Origin: an uncultured Pirellulaceae bacterium
GTDB taxonomy: Bacteria; Planctomycetota; Planctomycetia; Pirellulales; Pirellulaceae
Reading direction: 5' to 3'
DNA: 40,489 nucleotides
Assembly (NCBI GenBank): GCA_938040995.1
Contig: CALHZT010000160.1
Location: 1-40,489, forward strand
The notes beneath the pieces were generated by a model. It was not told the origin of the DNA and searched no databases. It saw nothing but the letters and a program-made list of their open reading frames with translations. The number at the start of each line of letters is the position of its first letter. Position 1 is the first letter of the stretch. Of this stretch, positions 8,941 through 16,146 are shown piece by piece. A program made the translations under genes and the position numbers.

Positions 8941-9969
8941 ATGACTACAACGACAACAACAACTTCGGCCACGGACGTGGCGCCGTTGCAGTCGGATAAT
9001 ACGCAGACGCTTGTTTCCGTAGTGGCTGGCGGACATGAACTGGTGATGAAAACAGATCACCTGGTTGGTGTCTATCAGCTTTCGCGAGAGCAGTTGGAAT
9101 CCGTGGATACTGGCAGTATTGAGACGCCGCAAGGCAATCTTCCTGTCGTAGAGCTGTCCAAAGTTGCTAACGAGTGCCTTGGACTCAAGCCGCAGGGTGA
9201 TGCGACTGAGCGTGCCCTGGTTACGATTCAGTACGATGACAAGGTTTCGATGCTGAGGGCGGAACAGGTGTCGCGCCCGATGTTCATTCCCAATGCCCAG
9301 TTTCACGAACTGCCGCACATCGCACATCCAAATGACACCGGGAATCTGGTCAAGTACCTGGCAAACATCCGTCCCGAATCAACGGATCCCAATCAGGCGC
9401 TCCGGATGCTCTTTGATCCGCTGGTTGCATTGAGGCTTGGGAAGTCGGATGAAATTCTGGGAACCGGATCCGGCGAGACCGTCGGGAAGTCATTCAGTCG
9501 TGGCATGGGCCGTGAAGGACTCTCCAATTCGAATCGCAATCAGTTGCTGGCGTTTGTACCGGAAGACTTTGCCCGCGATTCTCTCGACTTTGTCTTTTGC
9601 CTGCCGCTTTCGGCTGTTGCAGAAGTTGTAAAGTCGCAACAGGTTTTGGAAATGCCCATCAACTCGCCGCTCTTCGCCGGCTACATTCTGTGGCGAGAGA
9701 TTCCGGTCCCTGTGGTCCGGCTTGGTGCAGCGTTTGGGTCCAGTACAGCGGAGGTGTCGCGAAGTTCCAGCCGACGTGTCGTGATCGCCCGAATTGCCGG
9801 CAACCGCTACGTTGCGTTCAATACTGAGGCACAGATGCAGTCGATGAAGGTGCCGACTTCGATTCCGCATCCGATTGACGATTCGCTACCGTGCGTTGGC
9901 GCTTTCAAGACAGAATACTCCACGCTTGTGATTCCGGATCTTGCCCAGATCCTTGACGGTGGCAAGTAG
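8941..9969 (+). CDS. Putative degenerate two-module CheW-like protein ending the operon
   Basis: A 342-residue soluble protein. The N-terminal half (about 15-150) and C-terminal half (about 195-340) each show the strand pattern of CheW modules: a first segment like LAFVPEDFARDSLDFVFCLPLSAV, then (A/G)YILWREIPVPVVRLGAAFG, where CheW would have GxxNLRGxxxPVxDL. The match is weak and neither half keeps a full CheW signature. The ATG at 8941 follows GAGGA, so I prefer it to the TTG at 8923. It follows the kinase by 114 bases. A scaffold or receptor-kinase coupling role is inferred from the fold hint and position. Confidence 0.65.
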   Translation: MTTTTTTTSATDVAPLQSDNTQTLVSVVAGGHELVMKTDHLVGVYQLSREQLESVDTGSIETPQGNLPVVELSKVANECLGLKPQGDATERALVTIQYDDKVSMLRAEQVSRPMFIPNAQFHELPHIAHPNDTGNLVKYLANIRPESTDPNQALRMLFDPLVALRLGKSDEILGTGSGETVGKSFSRGMGREGLSNSNRNQLLAFVPEDFARDSLDFVFCLPLSAVAEVVKSQQVLEMPINSPLFAGYILWREIPVPVVRLGAAFGSSTAEVSRSSSRRVVIARIAGNRYVAFNTEAQMQSMKVPTSIPHPIDDSLPCVGAFKTEYSTLVIPDLAQILDGGK

Positions 9970-10027
9970 AAGCGTCCTGGCGACAGAATGCGACAGAACG
10001 CGGTGGAACGGTGGGACCTGTTGCGAA

Positions 10028-10930
10028 TCAGATCCAGAGGTTCAGTCGTCCATCCAGCATGCCCGGAATTCTCTTTTCGATGGTATTTCGTATTTGCCGC
10101 GGGTGGTATCTCGTACTGAAGTGCCCGGCAATGACGACCTGATTCTGGAACTTTTCCTGTCGTTCAACAATGTCGTTCAGGTGAATGTGCCCCATCTTCT
10201 TGATTAGCTGACCGCGATGTTCCGGAAGTACGAAAGTGATTTCGAGGATCAGGATTTCCGCTTCATACATTTCAGGATGAGCATCGAGCCCTCCGATCGT
10301 GCTGTCGCCGAGATAGGCGACTTTGGGAGTGCGTCGTTCTTCGCTGACTTCGGCACCGGACTTGCGCACGTCGCGGATCTCTTCACCGGACAGTCCCGCG
10401 TACTCCGGTTTCAACTTTTTTCGCCGTTCCCACACGGTATACCCGACCGCCGGAATGGTGTGTTGCATCTTGTGGACAGTTACCGCCAGTTCTCGCGACA
10501 GCAAAATTTCCTGTCCGGGTTCGACCGGTACGAGTTCGCAAGGAAGTCGTCCGCGATCAAGTCGCCGAAACGAATCGAGCATCTGCTGAATCGCATCTCT
10601 GGATTTGGCAGGAACATAGATGGTTGGTGGCTCCATCTTCATCATGCGTCGTCGTGCGACATAGACGGGAAGCGCCGCGATATGATCCAGATGCGTGTGG
10701 GAGATGAACCAGTTGGGCGTCCCCATGAAGTCCCACGGTTGCGCCCCGAGATCAAAGCCCAGTCGCATTTCGGGTACACGCCAGTAAGACTGTACGGCCG
10801 CTCGCGAATAGCCTTCGATCGTCAGGCCATTGTGCTTCAATGTCTTGATGGGAACGTTGTGGAGCATATTGCTGAGCGGTGCTGGTGAAGCGGTTCGAGG
10901 AGGCCCGAGTTTAGCGGGTTCGGCTTGCAT
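10028..10930 (-). CDS. RNase Z/ElaC-like metallo-beta-lactamase-fold hydrolase
   Basis: About 300 residues when read from the ATG at 10930. The zinc-binding motif HTHLDH (H78, H80, D82, H83) is present, followed by LPVYVARRRMM. YLGDS later in the protein and the C-terminal AGHFSTRY resemble RNase Z signatures, including the HFSxRY motif near the end. RNase Z cuts tRNA precursors at the 3' end; other members of this fold hydrolyse different phosphodiesters, so the exact substrate is not fixed by sequence. The open frame runs up to 11194 but would overlap scpA, and the extra residues look unconserved. A later ATG at 10867 is an alternative start. It follows scpA by 106 bases, probably in one transcript. 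Confidence 0.85.
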   Translation of the reverse strand: MQAEPAKLGPPRTASPAPLSNMLHNVPIKTLKHNGLTIEGYSRAAVQSYWRVPEMRLGFDLGAQPWDFMGTPNWFISHTHLDHIAALPVYVARRRMMKMEPPTIYVPAKSRDAIQQMLDSFRRLDRGRLPCELVPVEPGQEILLSRELAVTVHKMQHTIPAVGYTVWERRKKLKPEYAGLSGEEIRDVRKSGAEVSEERRTPKVAYLGDSTIGGLDAHPEMYEAEILILEITFVLPEHRGQLIKKMGHIHLNDIVERQEKFQNQVVIAGHFSTRYHPRQIRNTIEKRIPGMLDGRLNLWI

Positions 10931-11036
10931 TGCTAAGGCTGGAGAGCCTGTCTGCTGCCTGGGTCGATCGCAGTAGTGGGCGATCCGGGAATCTGGACAA
11001 ATGAAACAGCGAGAGGATCGCGAAAAAAGAGTGATG

Positions 11037-11807
11037 CTAACCTGCTTGAGCAGTAAACTCCTGCTCGCCTGCCAGATCGAGCGAAGGCGCGAACTCTTCT
11101 CCGCGTCGAAGCCAGATCTCACCGTCCGGTGTCGGTTGTTCGGCTTCGACACTGTGGTGACGTACAAGTTCCAGGACAGCGAGGAAGACACCAATGACTC
11201 GCGACTTGTTCATATCGGTCGCAAGCATCTGAGTCAGGCTGGCCCGGCCCTCGTTGGCAAGCACGCCGTGAATGTTCTGCATGTGAGTCTGAATCGGCGT
11301 ATCGTCATACACGATATTTGATTCTTGTGGTTTGTCGTTCAACTCAAGCACGCGACCGAGGGCACTCACCAGATCCCAGAGTTCGACTTCGCGGATTGGC
11401 TGCTCGGAAGGACTCACCGTGCGTGGCGGCAGATCATTCGCCTGACGCGAATAGGTTTGTTGAAACTGTCGACCGCGTTCCTCGAGAATGCTCGCCGCGT
11501 CCTTGAACTTTTTGTATTCAAGCAGTCGTTGGACGAGTCCTTCTCGCGGATCTTCCCACGGCTCTTCTTCTTCCTCGACTTTGGGGAGAACGAATCGTGA
11601 TTTGATCTCGATCAGTATGCTGGCCATTTCCACAAAGTCGCCGACCGCATCAAAGTCGAGTTTTTCCAGAACCGCGATGTACCCGAGGTAGTCGTTCGTG
11701 AACTTCGCAATGGGGATATCGGTGATCGTGACCTCGTGCTTGCGTACGAGGTAAAGCAGGAGGTCGAGAGGACCTCGATACAGATCGACTTCAACGCGGA
11801 ACGACAT
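11037..11807 (-). CDS. scpA: Segregation and condensation protein ScpA
   Basis: 256 residues from the ATG at 11807. The N-terminus FRVEVDLYRGPLDLLLYLVR and the following ITDIPIAKFTNDYLGYI are the kleisin N-terminal signature of ScpA. The MASILIEIKSRFVLPK helix and an acidic linker follow. A C-terminal winged-helix-like segment contains VIGVFLAVLELVR. ScpA bridges the SMC dimer and ScpB in chromosome condensation and segregation. The frame opens upstream at a TTG at 11834, adding nine residues, but the ATG start fits the family better. No scpB or smc lies nearby; the RNase Z-like gene is downstream on the same strand. Confidence 0.93.
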   Translation of the reverse strand: MSFRVEVDLYRGPLDLLLYLVRKHEVTITDIPIAKFTNDYLGYIAVLEKLDFDAVGDFVEMASILIEIKSRFVLPKVEEEEEPWEDPREGLVQRLLEYKKFKDAASILEERGRQFQQTYSRQANDLPPRTVSPSEQPIREVELWDLVSALGRVLELNDKPQESNIVYDDTPIQTHMQNIHGVLANEGRASLTQMLATDMNKSRVIGVFLAVLELVRHHSVEAEQPTPDGEIWLRRGEEFAPSLDLAGEQEFTAQAG

Positions 11808-12376
11808 GGATTGGGTAAGTTCAGGCAGGGCCAATGGTCAACGGAATTCAGAACATCATTTTACCGCGATCCGTACGGCTGAGGTGGAAACGGGGGTTCA
11901 AAAATCTGCCATTCCGGCTGAATTTCTGTTGGAATCGCGGCCTCGATTCGCGATTGCCCGCATAGTTCGCCTCATCTGCCGGGTCGAATGCGAGTTGTAC
12001 CCTTTCTGCGCCGCTGTGGTGCTTTCCTGGGATTCAAACTGCCAGACAGTTGTTTCTCGCCGGGTTCTTGCCATTTTTTACCGTCAATTGGCAATAGCTG
12101 GCCCGGCGGGCCGAAGAACGGGTGGTGAGTGGTTTTTGAACTAAACGGCATTGCGCGTTAACATGGAGGTCGCCAACAGGTGGCAGGTGATGGACTTCAT
12201 CGCATGCTTACCTATTGTTTGTCACGGACTCAGACGCGAATCGAATGTCGGAACAGGTCACGAGGTTCGCAAGTTAAGGCAGCGTCATGTCGTCGATGAC
12301 ATTTCCTTGCCTACGCTACAATTCTACAACCGGCTGATTGCAATCGTTCGATTGTCGTCGGCCTAATTGGTGGGAG
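11808..12376. other. Divergent intergenic region between scpA and the pentapeptide-repeat gene
   Basis: About 570 bases that must hold the promoters of both flanking genes. Short open frames occur on the plus strand, but they overlap scpA or lack coding character. I see no convincing promoter consensus, RNA gene or repeat here. Confidence 0.5.
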
Positions 12377-13039
12377 ATGGCGGTCGTGATTGAAATCAAG
12401 CACAAAGAATCGGGCGAAGTTCTTCTTCAATTCGAGGTCGCTGAATTCAGCGATTGCAAATTGGCCGGCGCCCAGTTGCCGTTTGCCGATATGTCCGGTC
12501 TGGATCTTTCAGGTTGCAACTTTGGCAATTCCGACTTGCGTGGCGTCGACTTTTCGAATGCGAATCTGTCCGGGTGCAATTTTCATAGCGCCTGCCTTCG
12601 GGAGTCGAATCTTGAGAATGCCAATTTGTCAAAATCCGACATGACCGATGTAATCATGCCAGATTCGATTTTGAATGGTGCGAATCTCAAAAATGCGATC
12701 CTGCGGTACGCCAATTTGCATGCGTGCGTCATGAAAGATTCCGATCTCAGTGAGGCGGATGCGAGCATGGCAGATTTCTCCGAAGCCAACCTGCGCGGAT
12801 CGAATCTGCAGGGGACGGACTTCCGCGGAACCGACTTGCGCTATGCCGATCTGACCAGGACGATCCTGACAGGAGCGAAGCTGGCAAACGCAAAGCTCGC
12901 TTGCACCAAGATGATGCGCAAAAAGGTGACGCCGGGGGCGCGGCCCGGAACCAAGTCCCGAAAATCAGGGTCCGTTGCCAGGTCTGGCGCAAAAAAGTCG
13001 ACCAGCAAGCGTTCGCCATGGTGGAAGCCATGGGGCTGA
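12377..13039 (+). CDS. Pentapeptide-repeat protein with basic C-terminal tail
   Basis: 220 residues from the ATG at 12377. Residues ~25-180 are continuous pentapeptide repeats of the A(N/D)LxX type, for example LSGCNFGNSDLRGVDFSNAN and LRGSNLQGTDFRGTDLRYAD, expected to fold as a right-handed quadrilateral beta-helix. The last ~35 residues are rich in Lys, Arg and Ser and end in WWKPWG, a likely disordered basic tail. There is no signal peptide. Members of this family range from gyrase-protecting DNA mimics to structural proteins; nothing here fixes the role. A TTG 39 bases upstream is in frame, but the ATG begins the recognisable fold. Confidence 0.85.
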   Translation: MAVVIEIKHKESGEVLLQFEVAEFSDCKLAGAQLPFADMSGLDLSGCNFGNSDLRGVDFSNANLSGCNFHSACLRESNLENANLSKSDMTDVIMPDSILNGANLKNAILRYANLHACVMKDSDLSEADASMADFSEANLRGSNLQGTDFRGTDLRYADLTRTILTGAKLANAKLACTKMMRKKVTPGARPGTKSRKSGSVARSGAKKSTSKRSPWWKPWG

Positions 13040-13221
13040 TTCGGGCTCGTGCCCCGCTCAGCCATCGCCTCCCGTCACCATTCTTCAGCCACCAGTCGCC
13101 AGCCACCAGTCGCCAGCATAACCGCGGCTTATACAGTGGTCCGGTTTGCCCGGATGCGCTTTCGATTGCGTGTCACTATTCCGGCGGATAAACTGCAGGG
13201 TTTGTCATCGTCGCCGGACGT

Positions 13222-13264
13222 GAGTATCAGGGCCACAGGGGCAAGATACTCCCGGCAGTTTTTT
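13222..13264 (+). terminator. Terminator-like hairpin in the ilvN leader
   Basis: GAGTATC (13222-13228) pairs with GATACTC (13245-13251), and six T residues follow at 13259-13264, eight bases after the stem. It lies 16 bases before the ilvN start, so it could act as an attenuator of the branched-chain genes or end upstream transcription. The stem is only 7 bp and the T-run is offset, so confidence is low. No leader peptide rich in Ile, Val or Leu codons was seen. Confidence 0.3.
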
Positions 13265-13280
13265 CGCAGGTGGAGAATCC

Positions 13281-13829
13281 ATGCGTCACGTACTGTCCGC
13301 CATCGTTCAGAATGTTCCAGGTGTGCTCGCGCATATTTCTGGCATGCTGGCCTCACGTGGTTACAACATTGATTCACTGGCAGTCGGCGAGACGGAAATC
13401 CCGCGACTGTCCCGCATGACATTTGTCGTGGTGGGTGATGAGCGTGTGCTGGATCAGGTCCGCAAGCAGCTTGAAAAAATTGTCACCGTCGTGCGAGTCG
13501 AAGACATCAGTTCGCAGGACTATGTGGAACGCGACTTGATGCTGTTAAAAGTCGCGTGTGAGCCCGGTCCGACTCGAAGTGAGATTCGGGAGCTTGTCGA
13601 CATTTTTCGTGGCCGCATCGTCGATGTCGGCCCAGCACAAATGATGATCGAGATCTCGGGGCGCGAAAGCAAAATCGAAGCCTTCATTGAGCGAATGCGA
13701 CCCTTCGGCATCAAAGAGTTGGTGCGAACCGGCCGAATCGCCATGGTTCGCAGCGAAAGCAATCCTGGCGTGACGGCTCATCGACCCCCACTCAAGACAG
13801 CAGGCGTACCGTTACGCGAAGCCCAGTAA
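13281..13829 (+). CDS. ilvN: Acetolactate synthase small (regulatory) subunit
   Basis: 182 residues. The N-terminal ACT domain begins HVLSAIVQNVPGVLAHISGM and contains SRGYNIDSLAVGETE, the classic IlvN/IlvH signature. The C-terminal domain has ERDLMLLKV and ELVRTGRIAMVR. The subunit activates the catalytic IlvB/IlvG protein and carries the valine feedback site at the first common step of branched-chain amino acid synthesis. The large-subunit gene is not in this window; ilvC follows after 61 bases, so an ilvN-ilvC transcript is likely. GGTGGAG just upstream can serve as ribosome binding site. Confidence 0.95.
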   Translation: MRHVLSAIVQNVPGVLAHISGMLASRGYNIDSLAVGETEIPRLSRMTFVVVGDERVLDQVRKQLEKIVTVVRVEDISSQDYVERDLMLLKVACEPGPTRSEIRELVDIFRGRIVDVGPAQMMIEISGRESKIEAFIERMRPFGIKELVRTGRIAMVRSESNPGVTAHRPPLKTAGVPLREAQ

Positions 13830-13890
13830 CTCTGCGGCATTTTTCAACATCACACAACAATTACAACGAAGAATTTCGGAGGCGAGTCAC

Positions 13891-14895
13891 TTGGCCGCAA
13901 CCATTTACTACGAAGACGACGCAGACCTGGCAAATCTCAACGATGTTACCATCGCCATTCTTGGCTATGGATCCCAGGGGCATGCCCACGCCCAGAACCT
14001 TCGAGACAGCGGTTGCAATGTCATCGTTGGTCAACGTCCGGGAAGCGCCAACTACGACCTTGCCGTGAAGCACGGTTTTGAACCCATGTCGGTCGCAGAC
14101 GCGGTTCAAAAAGCCGACATGATCAACATGCTGCTCCCGGACGAAGTTCAGGGCGACGTGTTTGAAGAGCATGTCAAAGACAATCTTTCTGCCGGCAATA
14201 TTCTGATGTGCTCGCACGGTTTCAATTTGCATTTTGGCTATGTAAAGCCGCCGGAAGGTGTTGAGACGCTTTTGGTCGCGCCCAAAGGACCGGGCCATCT
14301 TGTCCGTGCTGAATACGAGCGCGGAGGCGGTGTGCCTTGCCTGATCGCGCTGGGCGAAGGCGCAAGCGACGATACGTTCAACAAGGGGCTGGCGTACGCC
14401 AAAGGGATCGGTGGTACTCGTGGCGGAGTTATCAAGACTTCGATTTCCGAAGAGACGGAAACGGATCTCTTCGGTGAGCAAGTCGTTCTTTGTGGCGGCT
14501 TGAGTGAGTTGGTCAAAGCTTCGTTCGAAACGTTGGTCGAAGCCGGATACCAACCAGAGATGGCGTTCTTCGAGTGCATGCACGAGTTGAAGCTGATTGT
14601 CGATCTGATCTACCAGGGTGGACTCAGCTACATGCGGTACAGTATCTCGAATACGGCCGAGTTTGGCGATTATTCGACTGGTCCCCGCATGGTGACCGAT
14701 GAAACCAAGGCCGAGATGAAGAAGGTGCTCAAGGAGATCCAGGACGGCGAATTTGCCCGCAAATGGATCGAAGAACACAAGTCTGGCGGCAAGAATTTTG
14801 CCGCAATGCGTGAACGCGACAAAGATCATGCGGTTGAGAAGGTAGGGCGTCATCTTCGCAGCATGATGTCATGGATTGATGACAAGCAGGTTTGA
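13891..14895 (+). CDS. ilvC: Ketol-acid reductoisomerase (class I)
   Basis: 334 residues, the length of short class I enzymes. The Rossmann motif is ILGYGSQGHAHAQNLRDSG, with QRPGS in the NADPH-binding loop. APKGPGHLVR and the C-terminal knotted domain with metal-binding acidic residues (ETDLFGEQ, ECMHELKLIVDLIY) are all present. It converts acetolactate or acetohydroxybutyrate to dihydroxy acids for valine, leucine and isoleucine. The start is a TTG at 13891, supported by a strong Shine-Dalgarno (GGAGG, 13878-13882) eight bases upstream and by the usual N-terminal length. Confidence 0.96.
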   Translation: MAATIYYEDDADLANLNDVTIAILGYGSQGHAHAQNLRDSGCNVIVGQRPGSANYDLAVKHGFEPMSVADAVQKADMINMLLPDEVQGDVFEEHVKDNLSAGNILMCSHGFNLHFGYVKPPEGVETLLVAPKGPGHLVRAEYERGGGVPCLIALGEGASDDTFNKGLAYAKGIGGTRGGVIKTSISEETETDLFGEQVVLCGGLSELVKASFETLVEAGYQPEMAFFECMHELKLIVDLIYQGGLSYMRYSISNTAEFGDYSTGPRMVTDETKAEMKKVLKEIQDGEFARKWIEEHKSGGKNFAAMRERDKDHAVEKVGRHLRSMMSWIDDKQV

Positions 14896-14948
14896 TCGCC
14901 TGCAGAACGGGTCCGGCCCTGGACGAGAACAGGAATTGAGAGAGCGGT

Positions 14949-15227
14949 ATGACGACAAAGCAACACATGGAAACTCTTCGTGTTTTCGAGAATCTCGAAT
15001 CGGGTGACCGAATCGAGTTGAAGCACGAAGTAAAAGTCGGCTTTAAGCGGTGGCAGACAACAACGACGGGCCAGGTCGTGCGGTGTGAACGCCGTCGATT
15101 GGGGCTCCACCACGATCGGAATTTTGACGACAAGGCGTTCTCGGATCTCATTGTTCTCAAGCGGGATGATGGCGAGCTGACAACGGTGACGCTCGACGAG
15201 TATTCGATGCTGCGAATCGTCGATTGA
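14949..15227 (+). CDS. Small conserved protein downstream of ilvC
   Basis: 92 residues, soluble, with no signal or membrane segment. The alternation of charged and hydrophobic residues (GDRIELKHEVKVGFKRW, TGQVVRCERRR, SDLIVLKRDDGELTTVTLDEYSMLRIVD) suggests a small all-beta, SH3-like barrel. I do not recognise a named family. A purine-rich GAGAG lies just before the ATG. It follows ilvC by 53 bases and could share its transcript. No function can be assigned. Confidence 0.75.
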   Translation: MTTKQHMETLRVFENLESGDRIELKHEVKVGFKRWQTTTTGQVVRCERRRLGLHHDRNFDDKAFSDLIVLKRDDGELTTVTLDEYSMLRIVD

Positions 15228-15298
15228 ATCCGTTTAGTGCGACCGTTGGTGAGAGAACCGCTCAGGATCGTTCGAGAAATTACTGCCTGATCTTCCTT

Positions 15299-15411
15299 CG
15301 TCTTTCCCGCGCAGGCGGGAATCCATTGAATCGGATTGGCTTTTTGATGCAGGGAAAGACATTGAACGTTCATACGCTTCGAGTGGGTCCCCGCGTTCGC
15401 GGGGAAGACGA
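15299..15411. repeat. REPIN-like doublet, copy 1
   Basis: Two palindromic REP-like units face each other: GTCTTTCCCGCG..GCGGGAATCCA on the left (15299-15326) and its inverted relative GTGGGTCCCCGCG..GCGGGGAAGAC on the right (15384-15411). Each unit is itself a small hairpin, and the whole 113 bp can form a larger one. A second doublet of nearly equal length lies at 37252-37360. Such doublets are non-autonomous mobile repeats copied by REP-associated tyrosine transposases; no such gene is in the window. Confidence 0.8.
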
Positions 15412-15545
15412 CCATAGGCCGTCAATTGAGTCGTCATGAGCGGAGATTCGACACTAATGGATCGAACGATCCTTAAGCACGTTTCATGTCAATGTATCGG
15501 TGGCGACCAGCCGCCGTTTTAGGTACGGCAACAAGAAGTTCTCAA

Positions 15546-16070
15546 ATGGCCGACGCAACCTCGCGAAGCGACGATTCGACCCGGATCAAAAAGTATCTTA
15601 CCGGTGGCCTGCTCGCCTCCGTTTTCTTCTGGGGCGTTTACCTGGCTGTTGGAGCGTTTCTCTTCGATCGCAGCCTCGCCAAGGGGCTCATCGTACTAGG
15701 TTGCTCGCTCGCGTTTCTGATTCTGTGGGCGATCGTGTTGAAGTCTAACAAGCCCTCAGTGCCTTCTGATCAGTCGCCGGTCGGTGCATCTGCCGGTTCC
15801 AGCTTCAATGTGATGAGTATCCTGAGCTTTGTGCTCAGTAGCGCGGCGGGTCTGATCATGCTCGGCGCCGTTTCGGGGAGATTCGCCGAAACGTTTGTTG
15901 CTGACCGACGTGTCCTGTTTTTCGCTTTCGTTGCCGCGCTGGTTAGCGCAGTGTTTGCGGTCGTCGGCCTGAGTGACGCATCGCGGGAAAGGTTGCGATC
16001 GCTGGGGTTTGTGTCGTTGTTGCTTTGCGTTGCGACACTGGTTGGTGGATTCTTCGTGCCGTCGCTGTAG
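15546..16070 (+). CDS. Small integral membrane protein, four predicted helices
   Basis: 174 residues from the ATG at 15546. A short polar N-terminus is followed by four hydrophobic segments, near residues 20-42, 47-67, 88-108 and 122-142, with a possible fifth at the C-terminus (~150-172). No catalytic motif or known family is recognised. An upstream in-frame ATG at 15486 would add 20 residues that look like repeat-derived spacer, so I prefer the shorter form. The gene ends directly at a perfect 30-bp inverted repeat shared with the convergent beta-barrel gene. Confidence 0.7.
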   Translation: MADATSRSDDSTRIKKYLTGGLLASVFFWGVYLAVGAFLFDRSLAKGLIVLGCSLAFLILWAIVLKSNKPSVPSDQSPVGASAGSSFNVMSILSFVLSSAAGLIMLGAVSGRFAETFVADRRVLFFAFVAALVSAVFAVVGLSDASRERLRSLGFVSLLLCVATLVGGFFVPSL

Positions 16071-16146
16071 ATCGATAGTGGCACGGCTGTCCCCAGCCGT
16101 TTTTTTCGGATGCTTGACGGCTGGGGACAGCCGTGCCACTATCGAT
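16071..16146. terminator. Perfect 30-bp inverted repeat between convergent genes
   Basis: The arms at 16071-16100 and 16117-16146 are exact reverse complements over 30 bp around a 16-nt loop. The left arm also contains a nested hairpin, ACGGCT/AGCCGT (16083-16088 and 16095-16100), followed by six T residues, a standard intrinsic terminator for the plus strand. The element starts on the first base after the plus-strand stop, and its last base is part of the minus-strand stop codon. It probably terminates both genes. Confidence 0.85.

Noticed and set aside
11806..12366. Short plus-strand frames between scpA and the pentapeptide-repeat gene
   Set aside because: They overlap scpA or have mixed composition and no ribosome site.
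13861..14853. 330-residue open frame antisense to ilvC
   Set aside because: The ilvC frame is unmistakable; the antisense frame has no motif and arises from few stop codons in GC-rich coding DNA.
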